A stretch of DNA of 64,000 nucleotides from Anthoceros angustus. Taxonomy: Eukaryota > Streptophyta > Anthocerotopsida > Anthocerotales > Anthocerotaceae. This document shows, in pieces, positions 47,350-59,334 of the stretch (position 1 is its first letter; each line of letters begins with the position of its first letter). Location: the NCBI GenBank assembly GCA_010909165.1, contig MU008171.1, positions 1 through 64,000 on the forward strand, given 5' to 3'. The position numbers were made by a program, and so were the translations under genes. Below the pieces are notes generated by a model. That model ran no database searches. It worked only from the letters and a program-made list of their open reading frames with translations, and had not been told where the DNA came from.

Positions 47350-50155
47350 ATGGCCACATTGCTGATGCGGACGCCAGAGCTCTCCAGCAGCGCTGACAGC
47401 CTCGGCCTCCCCAACCACGCCCGCCTGCATGTTGCTGACACTGCTCCGCGCTTCTCCCGCCTGCCGCAAGCCGAGGTGACGGTAGCCAAGGGCCAGGGCC
47501 AAGCTCCCTGCGCCGGCCGCTCAAGAAGGGCCAAGAGTGTGCACAAGAAGCAGCCGCAGCGGGGACTCGGAGTTGCGCAGCTCGAGAAGCTGCGGCTGCA
47601 GGAGCAGAGCAAGCAGGAGGCTGCCTGCCTCGCCTCCTTCCACGCCTCCTTCCCGGAGCAGTGCGCCACCTCCTTGTGCTTCCAGGCGTCTGCAAACCCG
47701 GCCTGCCATGTCAAGGCTCACCTCCCGCTGCCTGTCCCTGCCCTCTCCCTCGCCACCTCCAACGACTCGCCCCTCACCTCCGACACCGATGCCTCGGGGT
47801 GCATTGTGTCCCTCGGGCCCGCGCATTCTTTCCCGGGATCCAGCTCCCGGCAGGTGAAGCTCGGACGGCCGCACGATGACGAGGCTGCACTGCCGTCGCT
47901 GGAGCTGCGGAGTCCCGGCACGCCGGTGGTCGCATTCTGCCTGGATAAGCTGGACTCGGCTGGGGCTGGGGCTGGGGCTGGGGCTGGGGCACGGAGGCGG
48001 AGAGCAGGGTTGGAGCTCGGCTCAGGGTTTGCCCGCCTAATGCTGCTTCCCTGTTCCCGAATGTATTTGCTGCGCAAGGTTCTGGCATGGATGCCCACGT
48101 CAGGTCGGAGGAGGAGCAGGAGGAGGCCAGGCGTCAGGCCAAGAGGGTGTATGGGGAAAGAGGGAACGAGGCTACTCGCATCAGCGGAAGGGATCCGCTT
48201 ACGTTCATGGATCTTGATTATTATGACTCGGACGCCTCTCACCTGCAGAGGAGCCACAGGCTAGAGGAGCTCTCTTCTTTCCAAAGCTTTTCAAGCAACC
48301 AAGTCTGGTCTTCCGGGGAAAAGGCAAGCGTTTGGACCTGGCGTCTAGTGTGCGCTCTAGTAGGGGCTCCCCAGTTTCCTGTCTCTTTGGGCTATATACT
48401 GACTGACCTTAGGCGTGGAAAGGCCAGTGTAGTGCAGTGTGGTGTTGTTTGTCAGATAGCAAACGCGTTGGTTATGTTGCCGGCACAAATGAGCATTCAT
48501 CTCTCCATTTCGATTTGTTTGACAACGCAGATTCTTGGAAGGAAACGACCTTGGGGTGCTATGCAAGACAGACTCAAGTCTCTGAACAGCTCTAATGGAC
48601 TGGATCTCAACTCCGAAAGTTGCAAGCAAGATGTGCTGCAGACGGAGCAGCACAGCACGAGTGCTGCTGCCCACGTAGCAGACAACCAGGCCGGAGTTCA
48701 TTACACAACTGGAACTGTGAGGTACTTATACTTCACTGCTTCACATTGTTGCGTCGTGCTGGTTCCAGGGCCCTTCCTCGAAGATGGCCTCACCACGTTT
48801 TGAAGGCAAGTTTGCTAAACTGTAGACCCGGCTGGCTTTCCAGAACGGCCCTGGGCCAGACATCGTGTCTACCCATCATGAGTAAGGGAAAGCAGAGTTG
48901 CCCAACCTCTCAGAGGCAGGACAGTGGGAGCCCTTCCTCTGTTAGCGGATGTTTTTCAGAGATGAGTGTCTTTCCTGTCCCGGCCCTGCATTCGGAGTTG
49001 TGTACAGTGAAAGACAGTTGCTCAAGCGCATCTCCAAATAGTACATACTCTGTTGCTGGGCGGATTGGAGGCTTGGAGATCACAGACGTTTCAGATGATG
49101 TTGGCATCAGTCCCCCAGTATCCGACAATGATTTTTTGAGTCTGGGGCTCTCAAGCTGTGCATACCTTCCCCAAGAACAGTACGACAACAAAGAGGGTAT
49201 TCGGAGTAGTGACGGGAACACACAACGACAGGATAGCTTGAAGCAAAGCATGTCCAATACCTGTATCAATGGTCAATCTTCTAGCAAAGTGCAGCTATCA
49301 CTGAATTGCAAGGTACTCGACTTTTGCCTTTCACCGTAACCTACCATGGAAGTCCTAGTCTTCTGTTTGGTAAGTAGAGCATGGAAGTGGGATCTGGAAC
49401 GTAAAGGCGTGCTTTGCCTGTCCAGCACCTCAGGGGCAGCTTGCAGCAGGGACAATCCACGTGACCCCGATGAGGTTGCTTTCTTTCATTATGTCACACA
49501 GCAAATCTTACGTCGTCGGGGAGTTTTTATTTCTTGCTGAGCTGTAGTGGGCATGCTTTCAGAAGCACTCGGGAGTCAGTGTCTGGATATCAGTCCAAGG
49601 GCAAGGGAAACTATCTTGGTACAATTTTTTTCCCACTTTTTTGATCCACTTTGAAAGTCTAGGTGTGTCGAAGAGAGAACCCATATCCTTGTCCCAAAGT
49701 ACTTCAGGCGTGACGAGCGGGGGAAGCGGGGTGTGGGGAGTTGGGGAGGGGACAAGAGGAGTGTAGACAAATGCTCCATGGAACAAAGGTCCCTTGCGTG
49801 TTGTCATCTGGTGCACAGCTGAGAATGCCATGCTCTGCTTTGGTATGTTCCCATGTTGTCCACGATGTAGGAACGCTGGCTTAGAACTTGCTCTGACGTT
49901 CGAACATTTGTGTCACAGGAACAAAATTGTGAGGTGGCTACGGACAAAAAGTGTTGCAGTTTTGACTCCGGCCAGGAGAGGAATGTGCTCACCTCAAGTG
50001 ATTGGACGGGCCTACCTAGCACACCACTGGAAGTTTACAACAAGACTCTTGTCTCGTCATATGGTAGAGGCCTCGAAGGCAACCATGAGCTGGTGCTTTA
50101 TCTAAAGAAGTGTTCCGAGGACAGCTTGGATTTGAGCCTGAAGTTAGCCTTGTGA
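47350..50155 (+). CDS. SPEAR: SPOROCYTELESS/NOZZLE (SPEAR/TIE)-like transcriptional repressor
   Basis: SPEAR proteins are plant adaptor repressors that link TCP-type transcription factors to TOPLESS. Two family signatures sit at the two ends. Near residue 72 there is KKQPQRGLGVAQLEKLRLQE, the SPL motif. The C-terminus, just before the stop, has SLDLSLKLAL, an EAR motif. In between come FQSFSSNQ and LGRKRPWGAM. Exons as I read them: 47350-48008; 48104 to about 48326; about 48531-48716; about 48771-49312; 49917-50155. The first intron is 95 bp with a phase-2 join. The second intron uses a GC donor (GAAAAG|gcaagc). A (GGGGCT)n run sits just before the first splice. The middle of the protein is low in recognisable structure, as in the family. 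The joins are inferred, and the 4th exon's start is the least certain. Confidence 0.75.
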
Positions 50156-50413
50156 GACCTGGCTAGCCGTAGTGCTTTGTGCAACCTTAGGCTTTGACAG
50201 AAGCCACAACTCTTGCTACGCACAAGGACGATCGATTCCTGGATTGTGAAGTAGGTCCTAGTTCACAAATCCGCTGTCGCAAGACATATCATGTATCTGC
50301 TAATTGTGCATGTGTTTTTCCTTAAAAAGCCCAACTTGAACTGGAGATGTGACGGTCCCTTCACCGAGTGTCATGTTACCACCCAAGCCTCGTGAGGAGT
50401 GTGTCCCACTGCT

Positions 50414-53025
50414 ATGGAGGGTGGCACCAGGGAGGGTGAGACGTGCTCACCTAGCGGTGAGCAGCTCCTGGATCGTCTGGATTGCATCTTCGAGTGGGAT
50501 CCCCTTATGTACTGTCTACCCTCTCTTTCGTGGTCCGTCGTCTTCCCTGTGGCTGTAGGGGATCCTCACCTGGACTGCCTTTGGTGCTTGCAGCGATGAA
50601 GTCGGCTTTGTCCATCCGTCACAAGTGTCAAGCCTGCACCTTGCGGGCAACTGCTCGGCCAATGACCTTGCGCTCTCTCCCTTGGTTGGAGAGATACCTC
50701 ACGATGAGGACGGTGCTCGCGATAGACTGGTGGTCTACTGCGGGAACCACAAGCTAGCCATCGCCTTCCCGGCACTACAGGCCTTGTACAGGACCGCCAG
50801 ATCCATCTTCGCCAGCGCCAGCGAGCAGTACAGGTCTTGCTCACCGGTCCATGGAACTCGTGTCTCCACTGCGGAGACCTCCAAACTGGAGGACACGCTT
50901 TTGAGCTGCTCCAGAGCTCTTGTTATCGTCAACTGCGATCATGCCAGTGCTTGGAACATCCGGTATTTTCTTCTGCTGCTGCCTCTCGAGTTCACAGGTT
51001 TCGTTTTGTGGCTGGCTCCGGTGTGAACTTCCAACTTCCTATGTTTTGCAGGAAACGGATTTTCTCGGGCAGGCCTGTCACTTCAGATGCAATGACTGCA
51101 GAGCTTCGCCTATCTAGCGTTGTCCTCTGTTGTAGACCAAAAAGTGAGGAAACATGGAGTCACAGGTGCGACTGCGCTTACATCCGTATCGCTCGTTGGT
51201 ATGGCTGAATGATTGGACGGTGACCAACACCCACTTTTGTCTTGATCATGTAGGCGGTGGGCGATAAAAATGTTGCTTGCACATGGGACTGGGTCTATTA
51301 ACATTGATAAAGTCCTTGAGGATGAATCATTGCTCGTAGAGCTCTTCGCCGAGGTAAACAATGTGCTGTAATCCCGTTCTGCAGGGTTGAAATTTTGCCA
51401 TGGTTTGGGTTGAAGGGGGCCTCATGACAATAGACCGTAAGTTCTTTTGGGTCCCTCGGTTGTCATACTTGCACATGCTGATTGTTGATGCCTGCTTGTA
51501 ATGCTTGTTCTTTTCTCTTATGTCAGTACGCCATCCTCGGAGTGCAGACAGGGGGCTTACAGCCGCCTTCTTGATTGGGGTGTGGCAGAGATCACACATG
51601 AATTATCGAGCATGGCGACATCGCTACTGGCTTGTCTCATTCATGTCACTGTCCCAGGTGGTGCCCATTGTTCCTTTCGCACGTGTCCTGCCGTTTCTGT
51701 CTCTGTAGGCAGATGTTGCTCTTGTAGTTTTTTTTGGACTCTCAGTTCTGTCATTTTCTGAGCACGTTCAGTTTTTGTTATGTTTGAAGTCTTTAAATCT
51801 TTGTTTCTGCTGTACAGATAACCTCAGAGCTGAAGAGAACAAAAGCATGGGCTCAAGCTCATGTTTCGGACAACTGCTGTTTTCATTATCGAAGGGTCTG
51901 AAATCTGTTATATACCACACCAAGCTCTCCTTGTATTTTTTCATGACCATGTGTTCTGGTTCTGAAGCTTGGCAATTGCATGGCTATGCGTATGATTTTG
52001 TGAGCGGCCAGTGGATTCATGCAGCAATGCATCACGTCATAGTCTTGGCATGACAGTGAGATATCCCATGGTTGAAGGATGCTGCTTTGCTGTTGCCAGT
52101 GTTTGTTGCGACGAGTGCGGGAAGGAAGCCCTTCCGACCTACAGGGGAGGGATCGCTTTAGTGCAGCCAGTATTTTGGACTGTGCCCCAGCTGCATACTG
52201 GAAGGTACATGCCTCGTCGACCTGGAGTGTTTACAACTTCTCAACCGTTGCTGGCACCTTGTTGCTTTGTGGTCATGGAGTCTGGTTTGTTTCCTCTTTA
52301 TTTTGACCGATTCCCGCCCTTGCAGGAGGAGCTTATTTGGAACAGAGACTTGATTTGCCGTTTCTTAGGGCATGAGGTGAGCCGTCTCACTGTTCAAGAC
52401 ATGCAGCTTGTGGGGATTCCCGTTTCACCTAGGATCTCCCAGTGCCGCTCTATGCTGCTGCCATTACTGATCTCTGACCTCTCTGCTTGCCTACAGGCCT
52501 TGTGGGTGCATCGGCGGTTTCTGGTAGGATCTTGGCCATGGCAGTCAACGACCGATCAAGATGGGCATAGTCACATCAGTCCAGTCAGCAGCGAGGATAA
52601 CCTGTCACCTGTCTCGACCATCTCAGTCAAAAGCGAGCTCACGATGGCTGATCTGTGCATCTCCTCGTGCACGTCGTCGACACCAGATGCCCTACGGCAG
52701 CGGGAGTTTGCTGCTACTTACAAGCTCTGGCTTCTGGCCCAGGTAGGCAGAAAGATGCTGTGCTCGCCAGCCGGTTTCAGGTTGTTTTCTGCCGGGACAC
52801 TGTCGGTGATCGATGCGGTCGTGCTGATGGCAGGATGAGAAGAAGTGCAGTGAGTTCGCTACCACAGGCCTGGACCTTGATAGCATTGGAAGTCTCTTGA
52901 GCGACGCTAGCGGGCATCGACAACGTCTCTGGGATGGGCTGGTGCCCAACCTTTTCCAGCCAAGGGGGAGTAAGAACAGTGGAGCGGATGTCGTGTTGTG
53001 CCACTCTATTAGTACGCTCAGCTAG
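50414..53025 (+). CDS. PTAR1: PTAR1-like protein prenyltransferase alpha-subunit-repeat protein
   Basis: The spliced frame opens MEGGTREGE, then LLDRLDCIFEWDPLIDEVGF (join at 50508/50594), which is the N-terminus of plant PTAR1 proteins. Alpha-subunit repeats follow: CDHASAWNIR|KR, ELRLSSVVLCCRPKSEETWS|HRRWAIKM, SHMNYRAWRHRYWLVSFMS, AWAQAHVSDNCCFHYRR, YWKEELIWNRDLICRFLG and EALWVHRRFLVGSW. It ends TAG 53023-53025. Exons: 50414-50508, 50594-50962, 51052-51165, 51254-51353, 51589-51657, 51818-51895, about 52078-52204, about 52326-52376, about 52497-52741, about 52835-53025. The join 51895/52078 does not keep phase as read, so one boundary is wrong or a base is missing. PTAR1 is related to the alpha subunits of farnesyl/geranylgeranyl transferases; its exact substrate in plants is not clear to me. 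Confidence 0.88.
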
Positions 53026-53580
53026 AAGCATGTATATGTATGTCCATTGTATCTACTCCTTCAAACGAGTCCGCTACTTTCTCCCAGCCATTGGAGGGCA
53101 AGGCATATCCAAAGGGCAGAGCACCCATCTCGTTGCGCCAGTTCCTCGCACTGTTGCACGACCTCATGCAGAACCTCGCAGATTCGCATCGCTTGGAACT
53201 ATGCGGCTTTGCTCTACAAATCCAATGGATCAAAGATCTGCTACTTCTTGTTTGCACTTTGTCGGATCTCAGAGGGAATCGTTTACTGTTGTAGCTACCT
53301 CGATGCCATTTACAGCGGAATGGAGATACGTTCGTTTGCGAGCTCCTCGACACACTCTCCACAAAGCACACAGCAACTCTTCTTTGCAGCAAGGGCCACA
53401 CAACTGGCTGGGTGGGCCACCAGCCTCGGTCAAGTCTGTGAGCTTTGGCCATGGGTATTTTGCCCAACTCCATCTGCAGGGCCAGTGGAGGTGGCTGCTG
53501 TGGTTCCAAGCTTCCAGCAGGAACGTAGCCGTGTAGATCCTCCCTTAGCTCGTGGGAGGGGGTTGGGGAAGGCAGCTGGT
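53026..53580. other. Spacer between PTAR1-like gene and P450
   Basis: Only 555 bases, containing the 3' end of the upstream gene and the P450 promoter. Long frames cross it on both strands but have no motifs. I take 53581 as the P450 start because the membrane anchor begins there. Confidence 0.5.
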
Positions 53581-55564
53581 ATGGCAGATTTATATGGATG
53601 GAGCCTTGGCGTGTTGGGTCTCCCTTTGTGGAGCATTCTCCTAGCTGTGGGAGTGGTTGCCCTTTTTGCTGTGAAGCGGAATGGAAGGAAGAGCAGCAAT
53701 CTCCCGCCTGGTCCACTTCCGCTTCCGGTTGTGGGAAATCTGCACTTGTTTGCAACCTCCAGACCATTGCACAGGGAACTTGCCAAGCTGGCTGCCAAGT
53801 ACGGCGAAATAGTGTGGGTAAAGTTGGGCTCCAAGGGAGCGATAGTGGTCTCCTCACCAGCCATGGCTCGAGAGATTCTCAAGAACCAGGATGCCGTGTT
53901 TGCTTTTCGATCCAAGACCTTTGCCATCGCCCAGCTAACTTTCGATGACATATCCTTTGCACCGTATGGTCCAGCGCTGCTCCAATCCAAGTAAGTTTTG
54001 TGGGTTTAATCGGAGTATCGTACTGCCCAATGCCCATCATGTATGCAGCCCGGCCGGACGGTGCCAATGCTGACACCACCGTACTCTGATAGGAAGGTGA
54101 TGGCGTCAGAGCTGATGTCTGGTAAGAGGCTAAAACAATTCGAGGGAGTACGGTCACAGGAAATTGCTGCCGTGGTTGCCACAATCCGAAGTCACGTTAC
54201 CAAGTCCGGGTCTGGGGCGGGCAGGCCATCACCTGTGAACGTCACTCTCCTGCTCAACCTTCTGAATTTGAACTCCATAACTCGTATGGGCATAAGCAAG
54301 AAATTCTTTGACTACGATATACAAGAAGATACCGAAAAGCAAAGCACCTCAGATGCAAACAAGGTAGTCGGATTCGACTTGCTTTCACGATCGGTCTGGT
54401 GTACTAACAGGGTCTCTCGGTTTTGTCTCTCTTACGCTTGTTGGGACTTCGAATGAGCAGGATATTTGGGATGCACAGACTTTCCTCAGCCTCATGAAAG
54501 AGCTCATATCAGTGATTGCAACCCAGCTGTTCCGGGATTGTATCCCCTATCTGTCCATTTTCGACAACTTGAATCCTGTCAAGTACAGAATTCAGCGGAT
54601 CCGCAAGCGGATGGGCCAATTCTTAACAGCTGTGATCGAGGAACACCGCAACGAGTTAAGAAAAGACTCGGGCCGACGTGCAGAAGACTATCTTGACGCC
54701 TTATTGCAGTTGAATGAAGAAGGGCAGCTATCCAACGATTCTGTGAAGGGACAGGTCATTGTAAGCCCCCAACTGAGAGCTACGGTGACCTGTGTGGTCG
54801 AATGTAGGAAAAGTTCATGTTAGCTGGGTTAGCAACACTGACGCTCGATTTGAAGGACATGATTTTGGCAGGGACCGACACAACAGCCTCTACTACGGAA
54901 TTTGCGATGGCTGAGTTATTGCGACATCCTGCAACTTTGGAGGGAGCAGCAAAGGAGGTGAATTCTGTGGTGAGCAGCGATCGGCAGGTTACCGAAGCAG
55001 ATCTTCCGAAACTGCCGTATCTTGGAGCCATAGTGAAAGAGACGCTCAGGTTACATCCAGTTGTGCCTTTGTTAGTTCCTCATTGCTCTGTGGAGGACAC
55101 CAAGGTAGCAGGCTACGACATTCCTGCCCAAACAATCGTGTTTGTCAATGCATGGGCCATAAGTACAGACCCTGCTGTGTGGAAGGATCCCCTCCAATTC
55201 ATTCCGGAAAGGTTTATCGACAGGTGCCCATCATTTCCTTAGTTTCAAGTTTCATTCGTGCCCTGCCATAGCTCACATCACGGTGACTCCAGGGATTGCT
55301 GTACGACTGTGCAGGCCAGACGTGGATATTCGGGGCCAGAGCTTTGAGGTCCTACCTTTTGGTTCTGGAAGAAGAGGTTGCGCAGGCACGAACTTAGGTT
55401 TATCAATGGCGCACCTCACTCTTGCGACTCTGCTGCACAACTTTCTGTGGTCTCTTCCCGAAAACGTAAAGCAACCTCAAGACCTGGACATGACCGAGAG
55501 GAAGGGACTCGGCATGAGCAGGGTTGAACCCTTACAAGTTGTGTTCTCGCTTAGACATGGTTGA
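53581..55564 (+). CDS. Cytochrome P450 (CYP71-clan-like), five exons
   Basis: A microsomal mono-oxygenase; substrate unknown. Exons 53581-53990, 54093-54363, 54461-54760, 54856-55223 and 55315-55564 join in phase to 532 aa, normal for plant P450s. The start ATG precedes a membrane anchor (LWSILLAVGVVALFAV) and the proline hinge LPPGPLPLPVVGN. The I-helix is AGTDTT, the K-helix ETLRLHP (ExxR), then FIPERFID (PERF). The haem loop is FGSGRRGCAG with the cysteine ligand. Odd: the C-helix, normally WRxxRK, reads LLQSKK here across the first splice, so W and one R are replaced. Four introns is more than the one usual in A-type P450s. The family resembles CYP71-clan enzymes; I do not assign a number. 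Confidence 0.9.
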
Positions 55565-55639
55565 GAAGAGACTAATATCATGACTCTCAGGTTGCTGGGC
55601 TCCATTTTCTCAGTCGTATGTTTGTTATGAGATTGTAGA

Positions 55640-55760
55640 GTCCGCCCAGTCCCAGGAAAAGACACAGGATGATGATTGATTTCGTTCAAGCTTCGCCCGG
55701 ACTCGAACTAGAAAGCTTCCGGGCGTTGGACTGACGCGATAACTAACTAACAATATCAAC
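55640..55760 (-). other. Possible tRNA-derived SINE fragment
   Basis: The minus strand contains TAGTTCGAGTCCGGGCG (like a B box, GTTCGAnTCC) preceded by gttagttagttatcgcgtcag. That arrangement resembles the tRNA-like head of a SINE. A second copy lies at about 57590-57710 in the duplicated unit. I cannot identify a proper A box or tail. Confidence 0.3.
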
Positions 55761-55764
55761 AATG

Positions 55765-56290
55765 ATATTCACCAAGCCTGAAAGTTAAAGAGCAATCATG
55801 ATAATATTTTATCGAAATCAATCATGATAGATCAGGATGTTTTCGTAGTAGATTTCTTCTTCTTCTTCTATTATGAATATATTAAATAAAAAATTATAAC
55901 ATATCAATGCATCAGCCATTTTAGCTGAGTGACGGAAGTTCATTAATTCTGTTAAAAAAATTTGTACGGAACAAGTTTTCTTGAACAAGCGGCACATGTT
56001 AGTGAGAAAACAATGTAAGCAGATACAATCCCCGTTGCAACCAACCCTACAAATATCTTGCTAATAGCACTTCATAGCATTTCATACAACCACTACTAGA
56101 GGCATTAAGAAAACTAAAACTATGACGATGACCTCCGCGTAGGCCATGCAAAAAAAAGATGGGAAGAGGCAGTGAATGTTGCCCATTCAAGATCAATACA
56201 AAAAGTCGAGATGGCTGGCACAAGCCTGGGCCTTAAAAGGGCTAGGGCAACGGCTAGGAAGTTGGTGAGCTAGATGCCTTGGTGAGTTAG
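55765..56290. other. Spacer, AT-rich
   Basis: No gene seen. Repeated with small changes at about 57715-58200. Confidence 0.5.
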
Positions 56291-56294
56291 GTTT

Positions 56295-56550
56295 CAGTGG
56301 ATCAGCAGCAAATTTTAGAGGCTGTTTTCACCAGTACCGAGGTTTTCCAAGCTCTCCAGGCTATGCCATTGACAAGTCCCTGAGGCATGATGGCATTTCT
56401 AAAGAGTTTGTGGTTCGGGGATGGGAGTTTATGCATTCTTCGCCTCAGGTAGCTATGGAGGATATGTGGCAAGCTGGCTCGCCTTGTTCTTGGTTTAATG
56501 AGAGCTTGATAACTCTCTTACCCAAAACTGATGTGGCCTGGATAACCTAA
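56295..56550 (+). pseudogene. LINE reverse transcriptase fragment (first copy)
   Basis: Same fragment as at 58211-58450, with more frame damage (extra bases near 56328, 56450 and 56470). Confidence 0.55.
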
Positions 56551-56871
56551 TGTTGCGTCGTAAAGCAAAATGGTAGCTTAACTAACAGAAGATACCACCT
56601 ACCTCCGCCCTTGGACTTTCTTTGAGACATAAGACTTTGTGGAGTGACATTTTCTTTGGCGTTTGTCTTCAATTCGGCTTCGGGCAAAGTTTATCCTGTT
56701 GGGTTGCTATCTTCTTCGAGGATGATGGAACCAGAGTGTTATCATTATCATTATTCACAAAATGATCTCGCACTTTAGACCTCGCACGAGGGAGACCGGT
56801 GTGCTTAGAAACTAGGATGATTGCAAATGTTTTTTTAAACAACTAAAGGGATGGCACCACATCCTGCATCG

Positions 56872-57500
56872 ATCCTGCAACTTTGGAGGAGCAGCAAAGG
56901 AGGTGAATTCTGTGGTGAGCAGCGATCGGCAGGTTACCGAAGCAGATCTTCCGAAACTGCCGTATCTTGGAGCCATAGTGAAAGAGACGCTCAGGTTACA
57001 TCCAGTTGTGCCTTTGTTAGTTCCTCATTGCTCTGTGGAGGACACCAAGGTAGCAGGCTACGACATTCCTGCCCAAACAATCGTGTTTGTCAATGCATGG
57101 GCCATAAGTACAGACCCTGCTGTGTGGAAGGATCCCCTCCAATTCATTCCGGAAAGGTTTATCGACAGGTGCCCATCATTTCCTTAGTTTCAAGTTTCAT
57201 TCGTGCCCTGCCATAGCTCACATCACGGTGACTCCAGGGATTGCTGTACGACTGTGCAGGCCAGACGTGGGGCCAGAGCTTTGAGGTCCTACCTTTGGTT
57301 CTGGAAGAAGAGGTTGCGCAGGCACGAACTTAGGTTTATCAATGGCGCACCTCACTCTTGCGACTCTGCTGCACAACTTTCTGTGGTCTCTTCCCGAAAA
57401 CGTAAAGCAACCTCAAGACCTGGACATGACCGAGAGGAAGGGACTCGGCATGAGCAGGGTTGAACCCTTACAAGTTGTGTTCTCGCTTAGACATGGTTGA
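56872..57500 (+). pseudogene. Duplicated P450 3' end
   Basis: A copy of the last two-thirds of exon 4, intron 4 and exon 5 of the P450. It keeps ETLRLHP, but two small deletions in the exon-5 part break it: about 8 bases are missing after gacgtgg near 57271, and one T in the PFG segment near 57296. There is no upstream half, so no functional product is expected. Confidence 0.88.
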
Positions 57501-58210
57501 GAAGAGACTAATATCATGACTCTCGGAGTTGCTGGGCTCCATTTTCTCAGTCGTATGTTTGTTATGAGATTGTAGAGTCCGCCCAGTCCCAGGAAAAGAC
57601 ACAGGATGATGATTGATTTCGTTCAAGCTTCGCCCGGACTCGAACTAGAAAGCTTCCGGGCGTTGGACTGACGCGATAACTAACTAACAATATCAACAAT
57701 GATATTCACCAAGCCTGAAAGTTAAAGAGCAATCATGATAATATTTTATCGAAATCAATCATGATAGATCAGGATGTTTTCGTAGTAGATTTCTTCTTCT
57801 TCTTCTATTATGAATATATTAAATAAAAATTATAACATATCAATGCATCAGCCATTTTAGCTGAGTGTGAAGTTCATTAATTTTAAAAATTTGTGAACAA
57901 GTTTTCAAGCGGCACATGTTAGTGAGAAAACAATGTAAGCATAATCCCGGAACCAACCCTACAAATATCTTGCTAATAGCACTTCATAGCATTTCATACA
58001 ACCACTACTAGAGGCATTAAGAAAACTAAAACTATGACGATGACCTCCGCGTAGGCCATGCAAAAAAAAGATGGGAAGAGACGAAGTGAATGTTGCCCAT
58101 TCAGCATCAATACAAAAAGTCGAGATGGCTGGCACAAGCCTGGGCCTTAAAAGGGCTAGGGCAACGGCTAGGAAGTTGGTGAGCTAGATGCCTTGGTGAG
58201 TTAGGTTTCA

Positions 58211-58450
58211 GTGGATCAGCAGCAAATTTTAGAGGCTGTTTTCACCAAGATGAGGTTTTCCAAGCTCTCCAGCTATGCCATTGACAAGTCCCTGAGGCAT
58301 GATGGCATTTCTAAAGAGTTTGTGGTTCGGGGATGGGAGTTTATGCATTCTTCGCCTCGTAGCTATGGAGGATATGTGGCTGCTTGTTCTTGGTTTAATG
58401 AGAGCTTGATAACTCTCTTACCCAAAACTGATGTGGCCTGGATAACCTAA
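58211..58450 (+). pseudogene. LINE reverse transcriptase fragment (second copy)
   Basis: A 79-codon frame with RHDGISKEFVVRGWEFM and WFNESLITLLPKTDVAWIT. It corresponds to the start of the RT domain of plant LINEs (typically SPGPDG..EF followed by FN...I.LIPK). Only this short piece is present. Confidence 0.6.
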
Positions 58451-58767
58451 TGTTGCGTCGTAAAGCAAAATGGTAGCTTAACTAACAGAAGATACCACCT
58501 ACCCTCCTGTCCTTGGACTTTGCTGAGACATAAGACTTTGTGGAGTGACATTTTCTTTGGCGTTTGTCTTCAATTCGGCTTCGGGCAAAGTTTATCCTGT
58601 TGGGTTGCTATCTTCTTCGAGGATGATGGAACCAGAGTGTTATCATTATCATTATTCACAAAATGATCTCGCACTTTAGACCTCGCACGAGGGAGACCGG
58701 TGTGCTTAGAAACTAGGATGATTGCAAATGTTTTTTTAAACAACTAAAGGGATGGCACCACATCCTG

Positions 58768-59330
58768 GTACTGATCCGCCTGCAAGCTACTTAACTGTAG
58801 AATTCTAATCTCCGCTAGTGTATGTGCACCTCTGTCTTCGAGGGTGCACATACACCTACTGGGGGCTCACTCGCAAGTTCAGTATCAACCGTTTTATTCG
58901 TTAGGGCTATTTATCATCATCTTTGATTTCCTGATTTAATCATGTTCTTAGATAGAATGAGACTATGCGCTATCTAGGTCTTCCCTTCAATGTTCAGGAT
59001 GAGAACAAAAGTATCAACAAGTATGTTTGTCTTCAAATTTATTAAGAAGGCTTGCTCCAAGCAGCTTATCTAGATGTTTGTGGTTGGTCATGTCATTGCT
59101 ATAAACCATCTTTTAACGCTTATGCTACAAAATATGGTAGCATAAATGTTAAAATATGTTAGCATATTTTAATATTATTTAGCATATATGTTAAATATAT
59201 TATCATTTATAGTACCAATTTTTGATTTTGTGGGCTCCTTTTGTTGCGGAGTTCGAGAAGCTACAAAGGATTAAATATTTTCAACTTTCTTTGGAACAAA
59301 CCAGCTAATGCATGCCTCTTCTGCTCTTAA
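58768..59330. other. AT-rich intergenic
   Basis: No gene seen. 58821-58857 holds an imperfect inverted pair (gtatgtgcacctct, then agggtgcacatac). Around 59110-59215 the words agcatat and gttaaaatat recur. Confidence 0.5.
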
Positions 59331-59334
59331 ACGT

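Larger units (their letters stand above)
54925..58767. repeat. Tandem duplication of the P450 3' half plus downstream DNA
   Basis: Unit 1 is 54925-56866 and unit 2 is about 56872-58767. Both boundaries carry catcctg (54925, 56860, 58761), so the duplication joined through microhomology. A few filler bases (catcg) sit at the middle junction. Copies are near-identical over most of their length but differ by clustered small indels. Confidence 0.9.

Noticed and set aside
47154-48257. Long minus-strand frames of 120-186 codons opposite the SPEAR-like gene.
   Set aside because: GC-rich antisense shadow. Low-complexity Arg/Ala/Gly composition, whereas the plus strand carries family motifs.
53018-53857. 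A 279-codon minus-strand frame across the P450 start and spacer.
   Set aside because: Antisense to P450 exon 1, where the plus strand has the anchor and proline hinge; no recognisable domain.
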